NCBI RefSeq assembly: GCF_021431965.1
Contig: NZ_CP090370.1
Location: 1,240,001 to 1,304,000, forward strand
DNA length: 64,000 nt
Reading direction: 5' to 3'
Source of the DNA: Erythrobacter sp. SDW2
Lineage (GTDB): Bacteria > Pseudomonadota > Alphaproteobacteria > Sphingomonadales > Sphingomonadaceae
Below, piece after piece: positions 45,981-54,538 of the stretch (its first letter is position 1; each line of letters opens with the position of its first letter). The notes below the pieces were generated by a model. That model was not told the origin of the DNA, ran no database searches, and saw nothing but the letters and a program-made list of their open reading frames with translations. The position numbers were made by a program, and so were the translations under genes.

Positions 45981-47426
45981 TTAACCCACGACCCCGCTCA
46001 ACACCGCCAGCCCGAGGAAGGCGAGGAAGCCCATCGAATCGGTGATCATGGTCACGAACACGCTCGAGGCCACCGCCGGGTCCTGGTCGAGCCGGTCGAA
46101 CGCCACCGGGACCAGCACGCCCGCGAGGCCCGCGATGCAGATGTTGACGATCATCGCCATGGCGATCACCGCGCCCAGTTGCGGGGTGAAGATCAGCGCG
46201 GTCGCCGCGCCGATCAGCAGGGCGATGGTCCCGCCGTTGAGCAGCGCCACGCGCGCTTCGCGCCACAGGATGCGGCCGGTGTTGGAACGGGTCAGCTGGT
46301 TGGTGGCGATGGCGCGGACGGTCACCGCCATGGTCTGCGTCCCGGCATTGCCGCCGATGCTGGCGACGATCGGCATCAGCACGGCGAGCGCCACCAGCTG
46401 CTCGATCGCGGCGCCGAAATACCAGATTATCGCGCTGGCCACGAGCGCAGTGCCGAGGTTGGCGACCAGCCAGCGCACGCGCGCCGAATAGGCATCGCGG
46501 ATCGGCTCGTTGATATCGCCGTCGCCCGCACCCGACAGCAGCAGCGCGTCCTCGCCAGCCTCTTCGGAGATGATGTGGACGATGTCGTCGACCGTCATCT
46601 GCCCGACCAGCCGCCCGTCCTCGTCGACCACGGCGGCGCTGATCAGGCCGTATTTCTGGAACATCAGCGCGACCTCTTCCTGGTCGAGCGTGACGGGGAT
46701 CAGCGTCTGGTCGCGCTTCATCACATCGCCCAGTGCGACCTGGCGCGGGGTGGTGAGGATCCAGCTCAGCGCGCAGGTGCCGACCGGGTGATGCTTGGCA
46801 TCGACCACGAAGATCTCGAAGAACTCGGTCGGCAGGTTCTCGTCGGTACGCAAATAGTCGATCAGGTCGCCGACCGTCATGTGCTCGGGCACCGCGACCA
46901 GTTCGCGGCTCATCAGGCGGCCGGCGGTCTCTTCGGGATAGGCCAGCGCGCTTTCGATGGCGGCGCGGTCCTCCGCCTCGATTTCGGCGAGAACCGCCTG
47001 CTGGTCTTCCTCGTCCAAGTCCTCGATCAGCTGGACGGCGTCATCGGTGTCGAGCTGCTCGATGATGGTCGCGACCGCTTCCGGCGCGAGCGATTCCATC
47101 ATGTCCTCGCGGACGTAGTCGTTGAGCTCGGCGATCACGTCGCTGCTCATCAGGTCGCTGATGGCGGCGGCGAGTGGCCCTCGCTCGTCCTTGTCGCACA
47201 GCTCGAACAGGTCGGCGATGTCGGCCGGGTGGAGCGGTTCGACGAGGTCGTAGACCGTCTCGTTCTCCCCCGCCTCCAGCGCCTCGCGCACGGCACGGAC
47301 GTATTCCGGCTTGAGGATGTTCTCCTCGTCCAGCCGCTCGTCGTCCATCCGGTCGTCGGGGCGAGCGGCTTCCTCTGCCGCGGACGCGGTCAGCAGGTCG
47401 TCATCGAGGCGCTCGTCGCTGGACAT
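45981..47426 (-). CDS. mgtE: Magnesium transporter MgtE
   Basis: This 481-residue protein has the MgtE layout: an N-terminal superhelical domain (PLHPADIADLFEL, AEIEAEDRAAIE), two CBS domains (about 160-280), and five membrane helices in the last 170 residues (PIVASIGGNAGTQTMAVTVR, where GGNAGTQ lines the pore). It is a Mg2+-gated channel. An Asp/Glu-rich N-terminus (MSSDERLDDD) is normal. No M-box or other magnesium riboswitch is evident in the 80 bases upstream. Confidence 0.95.
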   Translation of the reverse strand: MSSDERLDDDLLTASAAEEAARPDDRMDDERLDEENILKPEYVRAVREALEAGENETVYDLVEPLHPADIADLFELCDKDERGPLAAAISDLMSSDVIAELNDYVREDMMESLAPEAVATIIEQLDTDDAVQLIEDLDEEDQQAVLAEIEAEDRAAIESALAYPEETAGRLMSRELVAVPEHMTVGDLIDYLRTDENLPTEFFEIFVVDAKHHPVGTCALSWILTTPRQVALGDVMKRDQTLIPVTLDQEEVALMFQKYGLISAAVVDEDGRLVGQMTVDDIVHIISEEAGEDALLLSGAGDGDINEPIRDAYSARVRWLVANLGTALVASAIIWYFGAAIEQLVALAVLMPIVASIGGNAGTQTMAVTVRAIATNQLTRSNTGRILWREARVALLNGGTIALLIGAATALIFTPQLGAVIAMAMIVNICIAGLAGVLVPVAFDRLDQDPAVASSVFVTMITDSMGFLAFLGLAVLSGVVG

Positions 47427-47510
47427 GTGCCCGCTCTAGGCGGAGGCTTCCGAAAAGCAACCCGTGACAGCCGCGCCGGGCCTGCTAGAGAACGCCCAAA
47501 CACCCAACCT

Positions 47511-47582
47511 CCGTTCGGGCTGAGCCTGTCGAAGCCCAGTCGCCACCTCGCGGCTGCCCTTCGACAGGCTCAGGGCGAACGG
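47511..47582. repeat. Two-armed palindromic repeat, CCGTTCGGGCTGAGCCTGTC type
   Basis: Arms CCGTTCGGGCTGAGCCTGTC (then GAAGC) and GCCCTTCGACAGGCTCAGGG (then CGAACGG) form an inverted pair; same family as 27741-27826. It lies between the divergent mgtE and cyclophilin genes and ends 22 bases before the cyclophilin start. Confidence 0.82.
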
Positions 47583-47603
47583 ACCATAGCTACGGAGATA
47601 CCC

Positions 47604-48065
47604 ATGGCAGATACACTCACCCTTACCCTCGACACCGGCAATGGCACTGGCGGAGATGTCGTCATCAAGCTGCGCCCCGACCTTGCACCCGGCCATGTCG
47701 CGCGCATCACCGAACTGGCGCAGGAAGGCTTCTATGACGGGGTCAAGTTCCACCGCGTGATTCCCGGTTTCATGGCGCAGGGCGGCTGCCCCAACGGCAC
47801 CGGCATGGGCGGCAGCGACAAGCCCGACCTCAAGGCCGAGTTCAATGCCGAGCCGCATGTCCGCGGCGTCTGCTCGATGGCCCGCACTGCCGTTCCCGAC
47901 AGCGCCAACAGCCAGTTCTTCATCTGCTTCGACGATGCCACCTTCCTCGACCGCCAGTATACCGTCTGGGGCCAGGTCGAGAGCGGCATGGAACATGTCG
48001 ACGCGTTGCCCAAGGGCGAGCCCCCGCGCGAGCCGGGCAAGATCGTCAAGGCTACCGTTTCCTGA
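47604..48065 (+). CDS. Cyclophilin-type peptidyl-prolyl cis-trans isomerase
   Basis: This 153-residue protein starts at ATG 47604 behind ACGGAG. FHRVIPGFMAQGGCPNGTGM, FNAEPHVRGVCSMARTAVPD and NSQFFICF give the catalytic Arg/Phe/Gln set of cyclophilins. No signal peptide, so cytosolic (PpiB-like). It accelerates proline isomerisation during folding. The next gene starts 20 bases after. Confidence 0.94.
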   Translation: MADTLTLTLDTGNGTGGDVVIKLRPDLAPGHVARITELAQEGFYDGVKFHRVIPGFMAQGGCPNGTGMGGSDKPDLKAEFNAEPHVRGVCSMARTAVPDSANSQFFICFDDATFLDRQYTVWGQVESGMEHVDALPKGEPPREPGKIVKATVS

Positions 48066-48084
48066 AGCCTGCCGGGCAACCCGC

Positions 48085-49029
48085 GTGACACCCCGCCGCC
48101 TGCTTGCCGCGCTTGCGCCGCTGGTGCTGGTGGGGTGCATTACGCCGCTGCCCGACCTGACCCAGAGCCGCAGCCCGTGCCGGATGGAGCCGGGCGGCTG
48201 GTGCGACTTCGTGCGCGAAGCGGCGCTGGCGAGCTACGGCTATGCCATGCTCTCGAGCAATGCCTATCAGGACGAGGACACCTATCTCGCCCTGCCGTTG
48301 GCATTCCAGCCTCGCCAGGCTGCCGGCAATGACGGAAGCGGGCTGGCCTATTCGATGTTCGACCGGTTCGAGGTAAAGGACGGCAAGCGCGGAAAACTGC
48401 TGGCGCGGGTAATCGCCTTCCGCGGGACCGAAGGTGCCTCGTGGAACGATCTGTTCTCGGGCACACTCGGAGACCGGCAGAGGTCCGGCGCGCGGACCGT
48501 TTATGCCGCCGAACGTGCGGCGCTCGACGAAGCGGGCATGTCCGAGGTCGCGATCGAAGTTACCGGTCATTCGCTGGGCGGGGCACTGGCGACGCAGATC
48601 TCCATCGAGCATCCCGAAGTGAAGGCCTACCTCTTCAACACCTCGCCCTTCTTCACCGGCGATCCCATGCTCAACGACATCAATCGGCTGGCGATATCCG
48701 AGCGCGGCGAATTCCTCCGCCTACTGCGCCGCTACAAGGTGAGCGCGGCGTCCGAACAGGTCGTCATCAACTGCAATCCCACGGTCAATGCGGGATCGAA
48801 GCATTCGATCAGGAAGCTGGCCGACTGCCTGACATGGATCGCCGCCTATGGCGACAGCGAGGCACTGACGCTGGTCCGGCGCAACCTGGTGAAGAAGCCC
48901 GAGGTCGAATGCGGCCCCGCCGACAAGGTCCACCCCGGCCTCGGATCGCGCCGAATGGCCGAAGGAGAAAGCCTGCCGGTGTGCGTGCATGAAGCCCGGC
49001 CACCGGCGAAGGGGCAGGTGCAGCCCTAG
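48085..49029 (+). CDS. Lipase-like alpha/beta hydrolase lipoprotein
   Basis: From GTG 48085 the protein is 314 residues. LLAALAPLVLVGC18 is a lipobox, so it is lipid-anchored. VIAFRGTEGASWNDLFSG (oxyanion region) and VTGHSLGGALATQIS with nucleophile Ser163 match class 3 lipase-type folds (Mbeg1-like). The substrate is unknown; no signature of phospholipase specificity is visible. The ORF upstream of the GTG is a shadow of the cyclophilin gene. Confidence 0.82.
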   Translation: MTPRRLLAALAPLVLVGCITPLPDLTQSRSPCRMEPGGWCDFVREAALASYGYAMLSSNAYQDEDTYLALPLAFQPRQAAGNDGSGLAYSMFDRFEVKDGKRGKLLARVIAFRGTEGASWNDLFSGTLGDRQRSGARTVYAAERAALDEAGMSEVAIEVTGHSLGGALATQISIEHPEVKAYLFNTSPFFTGDPMLNDINRLAISERGEFLRLLRRYKVSAASEQVVINCNPTVNAGSKHSIRKLADCLTWIAAYGDSEALTLVRRNLVKKPEVECGPADKVHPGLGSRRMAEGESLPVCVHEARPPAKGQVQP

Positions 49030-49910
49030 AGTCCGGCCTTCACCAGCCAGTCGTGGAACAACCGCACCGGGCGGCTTTCCAGCGCGGTCGGTTTGCATAC
49101 GAACCAGTAGCTGTAGGGGCTTTCGACCTCGATATCGAACAGCTCGGTCAACCGGTCGTCGTCGGCGCGGCGCAGGTGGTCGTCATGCATGATGGCAATG
49201 CCGAGTCCCTGTGCCGCGGCTTCGAGAATGATCTGGCCGGAATCGAAGTGGTCGATCGCCATGGGGTCGAGATCGCGCATCCCCAGCGCATCCTTCCACG
49301 CCATGAAGCTTTCGGGCAGCTCATTGTGGATCAGGAAAGTCTGCCGGGCGAGGATGGCCTGTTCCGGGCTCTTGCCGATCCGCCCGGCGAGCTCCTTGCT
49401 GCAGATCGCGTGGACCTTGTTCTCGTCCAGCCGGACTGCGTGCAGGCCCCGCTCCGGCCCGCGGCTGAGGATGATCGCAGCATCGAGCGTGTCGCCCACG
49501 CGCTGCTCCAGATGCGGGCCGGAATCGATGTCGATATGCAGCAGCGGGTGGAGCTTGCGCAGTTCGGCGATGCGTGGAAACAGCCGCTGGGTGCCGAACA
49601 GCGGCAGCACGCCCAGGCGCAGACGCAATAGCGAGAGATTGTCCGACTGTCCCTCGACCGCACGGGCGAGTGCTTCGAAATGCGGATTCACCGCTTCGTA
49701 GAAATGGTGCCCCTCATCGGTCAGCGCCATGGCTTGGCGGGCGCGGGTGAACAGCTTCTTGCCGACGAACTCCTCGAGATTGGCGATGCGGCGACTCAAC
49801 GCCGAAGGACTGAGGTTCAGTTCTTCGGCCGCCGCCCGCGCGGAACCAAGGCGGACAGTGCGCATGAAAGCTTCGAGCGCGCGCAGCGGGGGAAGGCGGC
49901 GAGTGACCAT
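49026..49910 (-). CDS. LysR-family transcriptional regulator (GcvA-like)
   Basis: The 294-residue protein has the LysR helix-turn-helix PPLRALEAFMRTVRLGSARA followed by LNLSPSALSRRIANLEEFVG, then a periplasmic-binding-fold effector domain (RLRLGVLPLFGTQRL, HIDIDSGPHLEQ). The target is not known; LysR genes usually control a divergent neighbour, but here the genes on both sides are convergent or in line (lipase stop overlaps its stop by four bases; CorC-like gene lies behind its start). Confidence 0.9.
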   Translation of the reverse strand: MVTRRLPPLRALEAFMRTVRLGSARAAAEELNLSPSALSRRIANLEEFVGKKLFTRARQAMALTDEGHHFYEAVNPHFEALARAVEGQSDNLSLLRLRLGVLPLFGTQRLFPRIAELRKLHPLLHIDIDSGPHLEQRVGDTLDAAIILSRGPERGLHAVRLDENKVHAICSKELAGRIGKSPEQAILARQTFLIHNELPESFMAWKDALGMRDLDPMAIDHFDSGQIILEAAAQGLGIAIMHDDHLRRADDDRLTELFDIEVESPYSYWFVCKPTALESRPVRLFHDWLVKAGL

Positions 49911-49980
49911 AGCGCCACCTTGGAGTGCAAAAACTGCAATGTCGAGGCGGGATTTGGGCGGTAGTTTGCAACTTTCGCGC

Positions 49981-50901
49981 TTAAAGGTCCGCCTCGTGCA
50001 CCTTCCTCGGCGGCGCGTGCAGGCGCAGGCGCGTCACATGGGTCTCGTCGCCTGCGGTGACCTCGATCTTCCATCCGCTCGGGTGTTCGACGATTTCGCC
50101 GACCTTGGGCACGCGTTCGGCGAGGACAAAGGTCAGCCCGCCCAGCGTGTCGACCGATTCCTCTACCTCTGCGAGGCGCGGGTCGATCTGTTCGGCGACA
50201 TCGTCCAGCTCGGCGCGGGCGTCGCAGTCCCACATTCCTTCGCCAATGTCGGCGATCCAGATCTCCGGCGCGTCGTCGTGCTCGTCCTCGATCTCGCCGA
50301 CGATTTCCTCGACCAGATCCTCGATGGTGATGAGCCCATCGGTGCCGGTGAACTCGTCGAGCACGATAGCAAGGTGGGTGCGGTTCGAGCGCATGTCGGC
50401 CAGCACATCCAGCGCGCCGCGCGTCTGCGGCACATAGAGCGGCTGGCGCATCAGCGTGGTCCAGTCCTCCGGCGGGGTTCTGCCGCCAACGAGGAAGGGA
50501 AAGACGTCCTTGATGTGGATCATGCCGATGACATCGTCGAGCTGGTCGCGATAGACCGGCAGGCGCGAATGGCCGTGTTCGGCGAAGGAATCGAGCAGTT
50601 CTTGCCAGGTTGACTTGGCATCGACTGCGATGATCTCGCCGCGCGGCACCGCGACATCGTCAGCATCGTGCTCGCTGAAGTGGAGGAGGTTGCGCAACAT
50701 TTGCCGTTCGATCGGCGACAGGTCGCCATTGGCCGCAGGCTCCCCGCCCGTTCCTTCGTCATCCTCGTGTTCGTCGATGGCCTCTTCGAGTTGCGCGCGC
50801 AGCGAGCGGTCGCCGACGTGCGGATCGAAGAACTTGCGTATGGCGAGCATCAGCCCGCCCCTACTCTCCGCGTCTCCCGCGGATTGGTCACTGTCGGGCA
50901 T
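49981..50901 (-). CDS. CorC/HlyC-family CBS-domain protein
   Basis: From ATG 50901 the protein is 306 residues. It has two CBS domains (VPRGEIIAVDAKSTWQELLD to LMRQPLYVPQTR) and the C-terminal CorC_HlyC domain (VEESVDTLGGLTFVLAERVP). It lacks the DUF21 membrane domain and so is a soluble CorC-type accessory protein, associated with Mg/Co efflux or envelope integrity. It follows ybeY by 20 bases, the normal alphaproteobacterial order. Confidence 0.9.
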   Translation of the reverse strand: MPDSDQSAGDAESRGGLMLAIRKFFDPHVGDRSLRAQLEEAIDEHEDDEGTGGEPAANGDLSPIERQMLRNLLHFSEHDADDVAVPRGEIIAVDAKSTWQELLDSFAEHGHSRLPVYRDQLDDVIGMIHIKDVFPFLVGGRTPPEDWTTLMRQPLYVPQTRGALDVLADMRSNRTHLAIVLDEFTGTDGLITIEDLVEEIVGEIEDEHDDAPEIWIADIGEGMWDCDARAELDDVAEQIDPRLAEVEESVDTLGGLTFVLAERVPKVGEIVEHPSGWKIEVTAGDETHVTRLRLHAPPRKVHEADL

Positions 50902-50921
50902 GGCCCTTGTGGCGCTCCTGT

Positions 50922-51407
50922 TCAATTGCGGTCCCCATATGGGTCCGCGATGCCCAGTTTGGCAAGCGCCGCAATCTCCAGCGCTTCCATTTCCTCCGCC
51001 TGTGCGGCGGAATCGACATGATCGTAGCCCGCCAGGTGCAGCAGGCCATGGATGATCAGGTGGCTGGCATGATGCTCCAGGCTGATGCCTTTCTCTTCCG
51101 CTTCGCGCGCGCAAGTCTCGTGTGCCAGCGCAATATCCCCCAGCATTTCGGGCGGGCCGTCGCGGGGCAGGTCGAACAGGTCGTCGCGGCCGAGCATGGG
51201 GAAGGACAGCACATTCGTTGGCTTGTCACCCTGGCGCCATTGACGGTTGAGGAAATGTATCTCGGCATCGCTGGTAAACAACAGGCTGACTTCCAGCCGG
51301 GCATTGGCGAGCAGGGGCTCCATCGCTTCGGCAGCGGCTGCCGCGCGCTCGGCCACGGCGGCCCAGTCGCCAGTCGGCCAGTGTTCGACATCTATCTCCA
51401 GTTCCAT
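50922..51407 (-). CDS. ybeY: Endoribonuclease YbeY (16S rRNA maturation)
   Basis: This 161-residue protein has the YbeY zinc motif HGLLHLAGYDH (His120, His124, His130) and KPTNVLSFP. It matures 16S rRNA and takes part in ribosome quality control. In most relatives phoH lies immediately upstream; here 1.9 kb with two other genes intervene. The 324 bases 51408-51731 behind its start contain no gene or repeat that I recognise, and should hold the divergent promoters for ybeY and the OmpA gene. Confidence 0.95.
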   Translation of the reverse strand: MELEIDVEHWPTGDWAAVAERAAAAAEAMEPLLANARLEVSLLFTSDAEIHFLNRQWRQGDKPTNVLSFPMLGRDDLFDLPRDGPPEMLGDIALAHETCAREAEEKGISLEHHASHLIIHGLLHLAGYDHVDSAAQAEEMEALEIAALAKLGIADPYGDRN

Positions 51408-51731
51408 TGCCGCGCCCTAGCGCGATCGACACGGGACCGGAAGGCGCCGCGTATCCCTCGCCGTCACGCACCATGCGAACCTGCACGGCTCACCGTGTCA
51501 GTGCCTCCGACCGCCCCCGACTCCATGGTTTCGCCGTATTTCGTTCATCGGGCCGACAGGCTCGGGGGAACAGGCCGCTCCGCAAGGGCGGCGAACCGCG
51601 GAACGCATCCGCGTGTTCGACGATAGCTTACCAACAGGGGAAAATTCATCGCGGGGCCAAGCCAGGACCCGCCGCCAACAACCGTCCGGCGCAAGTCGCG
51701 GCGGCAATGACAAGTACAAGGAGTCGTACCT

Positions 51732-52613
51732 ATGCGTAACACCACATTCGCCTCGAAGGCGGCATGCACCCTCGCGCTGATGGCTTTGCCGATGACAGCC
51801 AGCCTCTCTGCCCAGCAAGCCGAATTGCCGGCCCAAGGCAGCCAGATCACGGTCACCGGCATGGTCCCTGCCGACCTTGAAGGCATGCCGGCAGGTCCCG
51901 AAATCGATGGCTTCATCTCGGCCCGCAAGGGCGAGCGGATGCAGGTCACCACTGCCGAGGGCGTGAGCACCACTGTCGCTATCAGCGACGCCAGCCAGAT
52001 CCGCGCTTCGGGCGGGTTTCTTGGCCTCAGCAAGGACAAGCTCGGTGCCGATGCGCTGCTGAACGGATTGCCGGTGACGGTCGAAACCGTCCAGTGGGGC
52101 AACACCCTGATCGCCAGAAAGGTGGCCGTGAAGAACCGCGATCTCAAAACCGCGCGCATGATCAGCACCGGCACCGCCCAGGGCTTTGCCGAACAGACCG
52201 CCGCAACCGACGCGCTGCGCAGCCGCGTGGCCGATATCGATAACTACAACGTCGTCGGCACTACCAATGTCTACTTCGATACCGGCAAGTGGGCGCTCTC
52301 GAGCCAGGCCCAGCAGGAACTCTGCGCCGCCGCGCAGCAGGCCAATGCGACCGACAACGCGCTGCTCCTGGTCGTCGGCTACACCGATTCGACCGGCAGC
52401 TACGAGATCAACCAGGAACTGAGCGAAAAGCGCGCCACCCGCGTGGTCAATTACCTGCAGCAGGCCTGCGGCTGGAAGCCCTATCGCATGCTGACCCCGA
52501 CCGGCATGGCCGAAGCCGATCCGGCCGCCGATAACACCACCGACTACGGCAAGCAGCAGAACCGCCGCGTGGCGGTGAATATCCTCGTCAGCAAGGCTGT
52601 CGAAGGATTGTAG
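51732..52613 (+). CDS. OmpA-domain envelope protein
   Basis: This 293-residue protein starts at ATG 51732 behind AAGGAG. A signal peptide (LALMALPMTASLSAQ) is followed by a DUF5666-like beta domain (ITVTGMVPADLEG to ARKVAVKNRDLKTARMIS), then a C-terminal OmpA/Pal peptidoglycan-binding domain (about 175-290) with VYFDTGKWALSSQAQ, VVGYTDSTGSYEINQELSEK and NRRVAVNI. It should link the outer envelope to peptidoglycan without a beta-barrel of its own. Together with the PRC-barrel gene it interrupts the phoH-ybeY order. Confidence 0.88.
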   Translation: MRNTTFASKAACTLALMALPMTASLSAQQAELPAQGSQITVTGMVPADLEGMPAGPEIDGFISARKGERMQVTTAEGVSTTVAISDASQIRASGGFLGLSKDKLGADALLNGLPVTVETVQWGNTLIARKVAVKNRDLKTARMISTGTAQGFAEQTAATDALRSRVADIDNYNVVGTTNVYFDTGKWALSSQAQQELCAAAQQANATDNALLLVVGYTDSTGSYEINQELSEKRATRVVNYLQQACGWKPYRMLTPTGMAEADPAADNTTDYGKQQNRRVAVNILVSKAVEGL

Positions 52614-52676
52614 GGAAAGTCTGGGTGGCGGGCCTGCAGTCTGCAAGCTGACCATCTGCGATTACCGCCAGAGACC

Positions 52677-52705
52677 GACCCGCTCTCCTAGCCGGAGAGC
52701 GGGTC
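52677..52705. terminator. Bidirectional hairpin terminator candidate
   Basis: A perfect 12-base stem, GACCCGCTCTCC / GGAGAGCGGGTC, with loop TAGCC sits between the convergent OmpA-domain gene (ends 52613) and PRC-barrel gene (ends 52724). No long T run follows on either side, so it may act as a processing or rho-assisted end. Confidence 0.65.
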
Positions 52706-52723
52706 GCCCGTCCGGTGCCGACG

Positions 52724-53089
52724 TTACCAGTAGGGCGTAGCCACCCAGTAGGAATAGACCTGGGTCTGATAGTCGCGATCAAATTGCTGGTCGCGGTCGT
52801 TCTCGGAATAGGTCGGCGCTTCGCGCAACTGGTCTTCAGTCACGTCGAGCTTGTACCCGCCCACGTCCGTGTCATACTCGAGCTTCTCCCACGGCAGGCT
52901 GTGAAGTTCGCCGCCCATTCCCAAGAATGTGCCGACTGACACTTCGACATCACGGGCTTGCCCGCTCCTTTTGTCGAGCAGAATGCGCTTGACCGAGCCA
53001 ATCTTGTCCCCGTTCTTGCCATAGACACTCGTTCCTTCGACGCGGTCGCTTTCAATAACGCTGCGTTCCCTTGTCTGTTGGTCTTGCAT
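52724..53089 (-). CDS. PRC-barrel domain protein
   Basis: The 121-residue protein reads VIESDRVEGTSVYGKNGDKI and then GSVKRILLDKRSGQARDVEVS, the PRC-barrel start, followed by LHSLPWEKLEYDTDVGGYKL and DVTEDQLREAPTY, usual for the stress-associated single PRC-barrel proteins of alphaproteobacteria. It is soluble and cytoplasmic with an aromatic C-terminus (YSYWVATPYW). Function is unknown; expression on stress is typical for the family. The 180 bases upstream hold nothing recognised beyond its promoter. Confidence 0.85.
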   Translation of the reverse strand: MQDQQTRERSVIESDRVEGTSVYGKNGDKIGSVKRILLDKRSGQARDVEVSVGTFLGMGGELHSLPWEKLEYDTDVGGYKLDVTEDQLREAPTYSENDRDQQFDRDYQTQVYSYWVATPYW

Positions 53090-53269
53090 GAGATCCTTCT
53101 CCTTTTTGTCGTTTCCTCAGAAGAGGAGAGGTCACGGGGCCGGCCCGATCGACTCCTCATGGGAATCAATGGGCGACGACCACAATTGTGCCGAGAAAGA
53201 TGCCGGACGGGCTAGGCGCAGGACGGGACGCAGATTTCCTGCCGAACCTTATGCAGGAAAGGATTGTCG

Positions 53270-54301
53270 CTAGCTGGGCATCCCCTCATAGGCCTCGACG
53301 ATCCGGCCCACGATCGGGTGCCGCACCACGTCCGCTGCGGTGAAGCGGATGGTGCCGAAGCCTTCGACGCCTTCCAGCTTCCCGACCGCGTCGGCAAGGC
53401 CGCTCATGCGGTCGCCGCCGGGGATGTCGACCTGGCGCGGGTCGCCGCACACCACCATGCGGCTGTTCTGGCCGAAGCGGGTAAGGAACATCTTCATCTG
53501 CTCGCGCGTGGTGTTCTGCGCTTCGTCGAGGATGATGAAGCTGTCGGCCAGCGTCCGCCCGCGCATGAAGGCGATGGGCGCGATCTCGATCTCGCCCGAT
53601 GCCAGCCGCCGTTCGACCTGCTCGGGCGGCATGCAGTCGTACAGCGCGTCGTAGAGCGGGCGCAGGTAGGGATCGACCTTGTCCTTCATGTCGCCGGGCA
53701 GGAAGCCGAGCTTTTCGCCCGCTTCCACCGCCGGGCGGCTCAGGATCAGCCGCTGGACACTGCCGGTGATCAGCTGCGCCACCGCCTGTGCCACGGCAAG
53801 GTAGGTCTTGCCGGTGCCCGCAGGACCCAGCGCGAAGATGATGTCGTCGCGGGCGAGGCTGCGCATGTAGACTGCCTGCGTCGCGCTACGCGGGACGATG
53901 GTCTTGCGCCGCGTGCGGATCATGATCGGCGGGCCGCCGTTGTCGCCCTCCATGATACCCGCCAGCGTTGGCTCGTTCGACATCACGATCATGGCCTCGA
54001 TCGCACCGGCGTCGAGTTCCTGCCCCTGTGCCAGCCGGTCATACATCGATTGCAGCGTGTCGCGGGCGCGGGCGACGCTGTCCTCCGGCCCTTCGATCTG
54101 GACATGGTCGCCGCGCGCCGAGATGAACACGCCGAGCCGGTTCTCCACCTGCACCAGATTGGCATCGAACTGCCCGAACAGCGGGACCAGCAGCGACTGG
54201 TTGTCGAATTCCATATCCACCTTGGCCCGGCGGATCTCACGAAGCGGGACCGGATCGGGGGAGAAGCCCCGGTCGCCGGTGCGGGAAGGTTTACGGCCCA
54301 T
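53270..54301 (-). CDS. PhoH-like ATPase
   Basis: This 343-residue protein has an N-terminal KH-like segment ([22 protein letters not shown], shown in part) and a PhoH ATPase domain with Walker A GPAGTGKT (159-166) and Walker [12 protein letters not shown]. ybeZ/phoH is normally fused in operon with ybeY and acts with it in rRNA processing. Here it follows miaB at 238 bases but is separated from ybeY by the OmpA/PRC insertion. Confidence 0.94.
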   Translation of the reverse strand: MGRKPSRTGDRGFSPDPVPLREIRRAKVDMEFDNQSLLVPLFGQFDANLVQVENRLGVFISARGDHVQIEGPEDSVARARDTLQSMYDRLAQGQELDAGAIEAMIVMSNEPTLAGIMEGDNGGPPIMIRTRRKTIVPRSATQAVYMRSLARDDIIFALGPAGTGKTYLAVAQAVAQLITGSVQRLILSRPAVEAGEKLGFLPGDMKDKVDPYLRPLYDALYDCMPPEQVERRLASGEIEIAPIAFMRGRTLADSFIILDEAQNTTREQMKMFLTRFGQNSRMVVCGDPRQVDIPGGDRMSGLADAVGKLEGVEGFGTIRFTAADVVRHPIVGRIVEAYEGMPS

Positions 54302-54438
54302 GCGGCTCCTTTGTTTGCGACTCGGATTCTAGGACAGAACGCACGAGACGCAAGGACGGGTGCCGAACGGGGTTGGGGAAAGTCACTGCGGTGTCATGCA
54401 AGTGCCGCGCGCAGCGCCTTTTCTGGTTCGCGCCCAGA

Positions 54439-54510
54439 CGCCAAGAAGCCAAGAAAAGGTGCTGGGTAGCCGGCTCAGCACAACATCTTGGTTTTCTTGG
54501 CGTCTTGGCG
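54439..54510. repeat. Inverted repeat with 19-base arms between phoH and miaB
   Basis: The left arm CGCCAAGAAGCCAAGAAAA (54439-54457) and the right arm TTTTCTTGGCGTCTTGGCG (54492-54510) match in inverted orientation at 18 of 19 positions, with 34 bases between. Each arm contains GCCAAGA twice. It differs from the other repeat families in the window. Confidence 0.75.
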
Positions 54511-54518
54511 CGAGATAT

Positions 54519-54537
54519 GCCCCGGCAAAGCCGGGGC
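54519..54537 (-). terminator. Hairpin at the end of miaB
   Basis: GCCCCGGC-AAA-GCCGGGGC is a perfect eight-base stem ending two bases from the miaB stop codon (54539-54541). No T run follows directly. Confidence 0.5.
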
Positions 54538-54538
54538 G

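Noticed and set aside
47427-47510. Magnesium riboswitch upstream of mgtE
   Set aside because: The upstream 80 bases are too short and show no M-box-like pairing; the neighbouring palindrome belongs to the repeat family.
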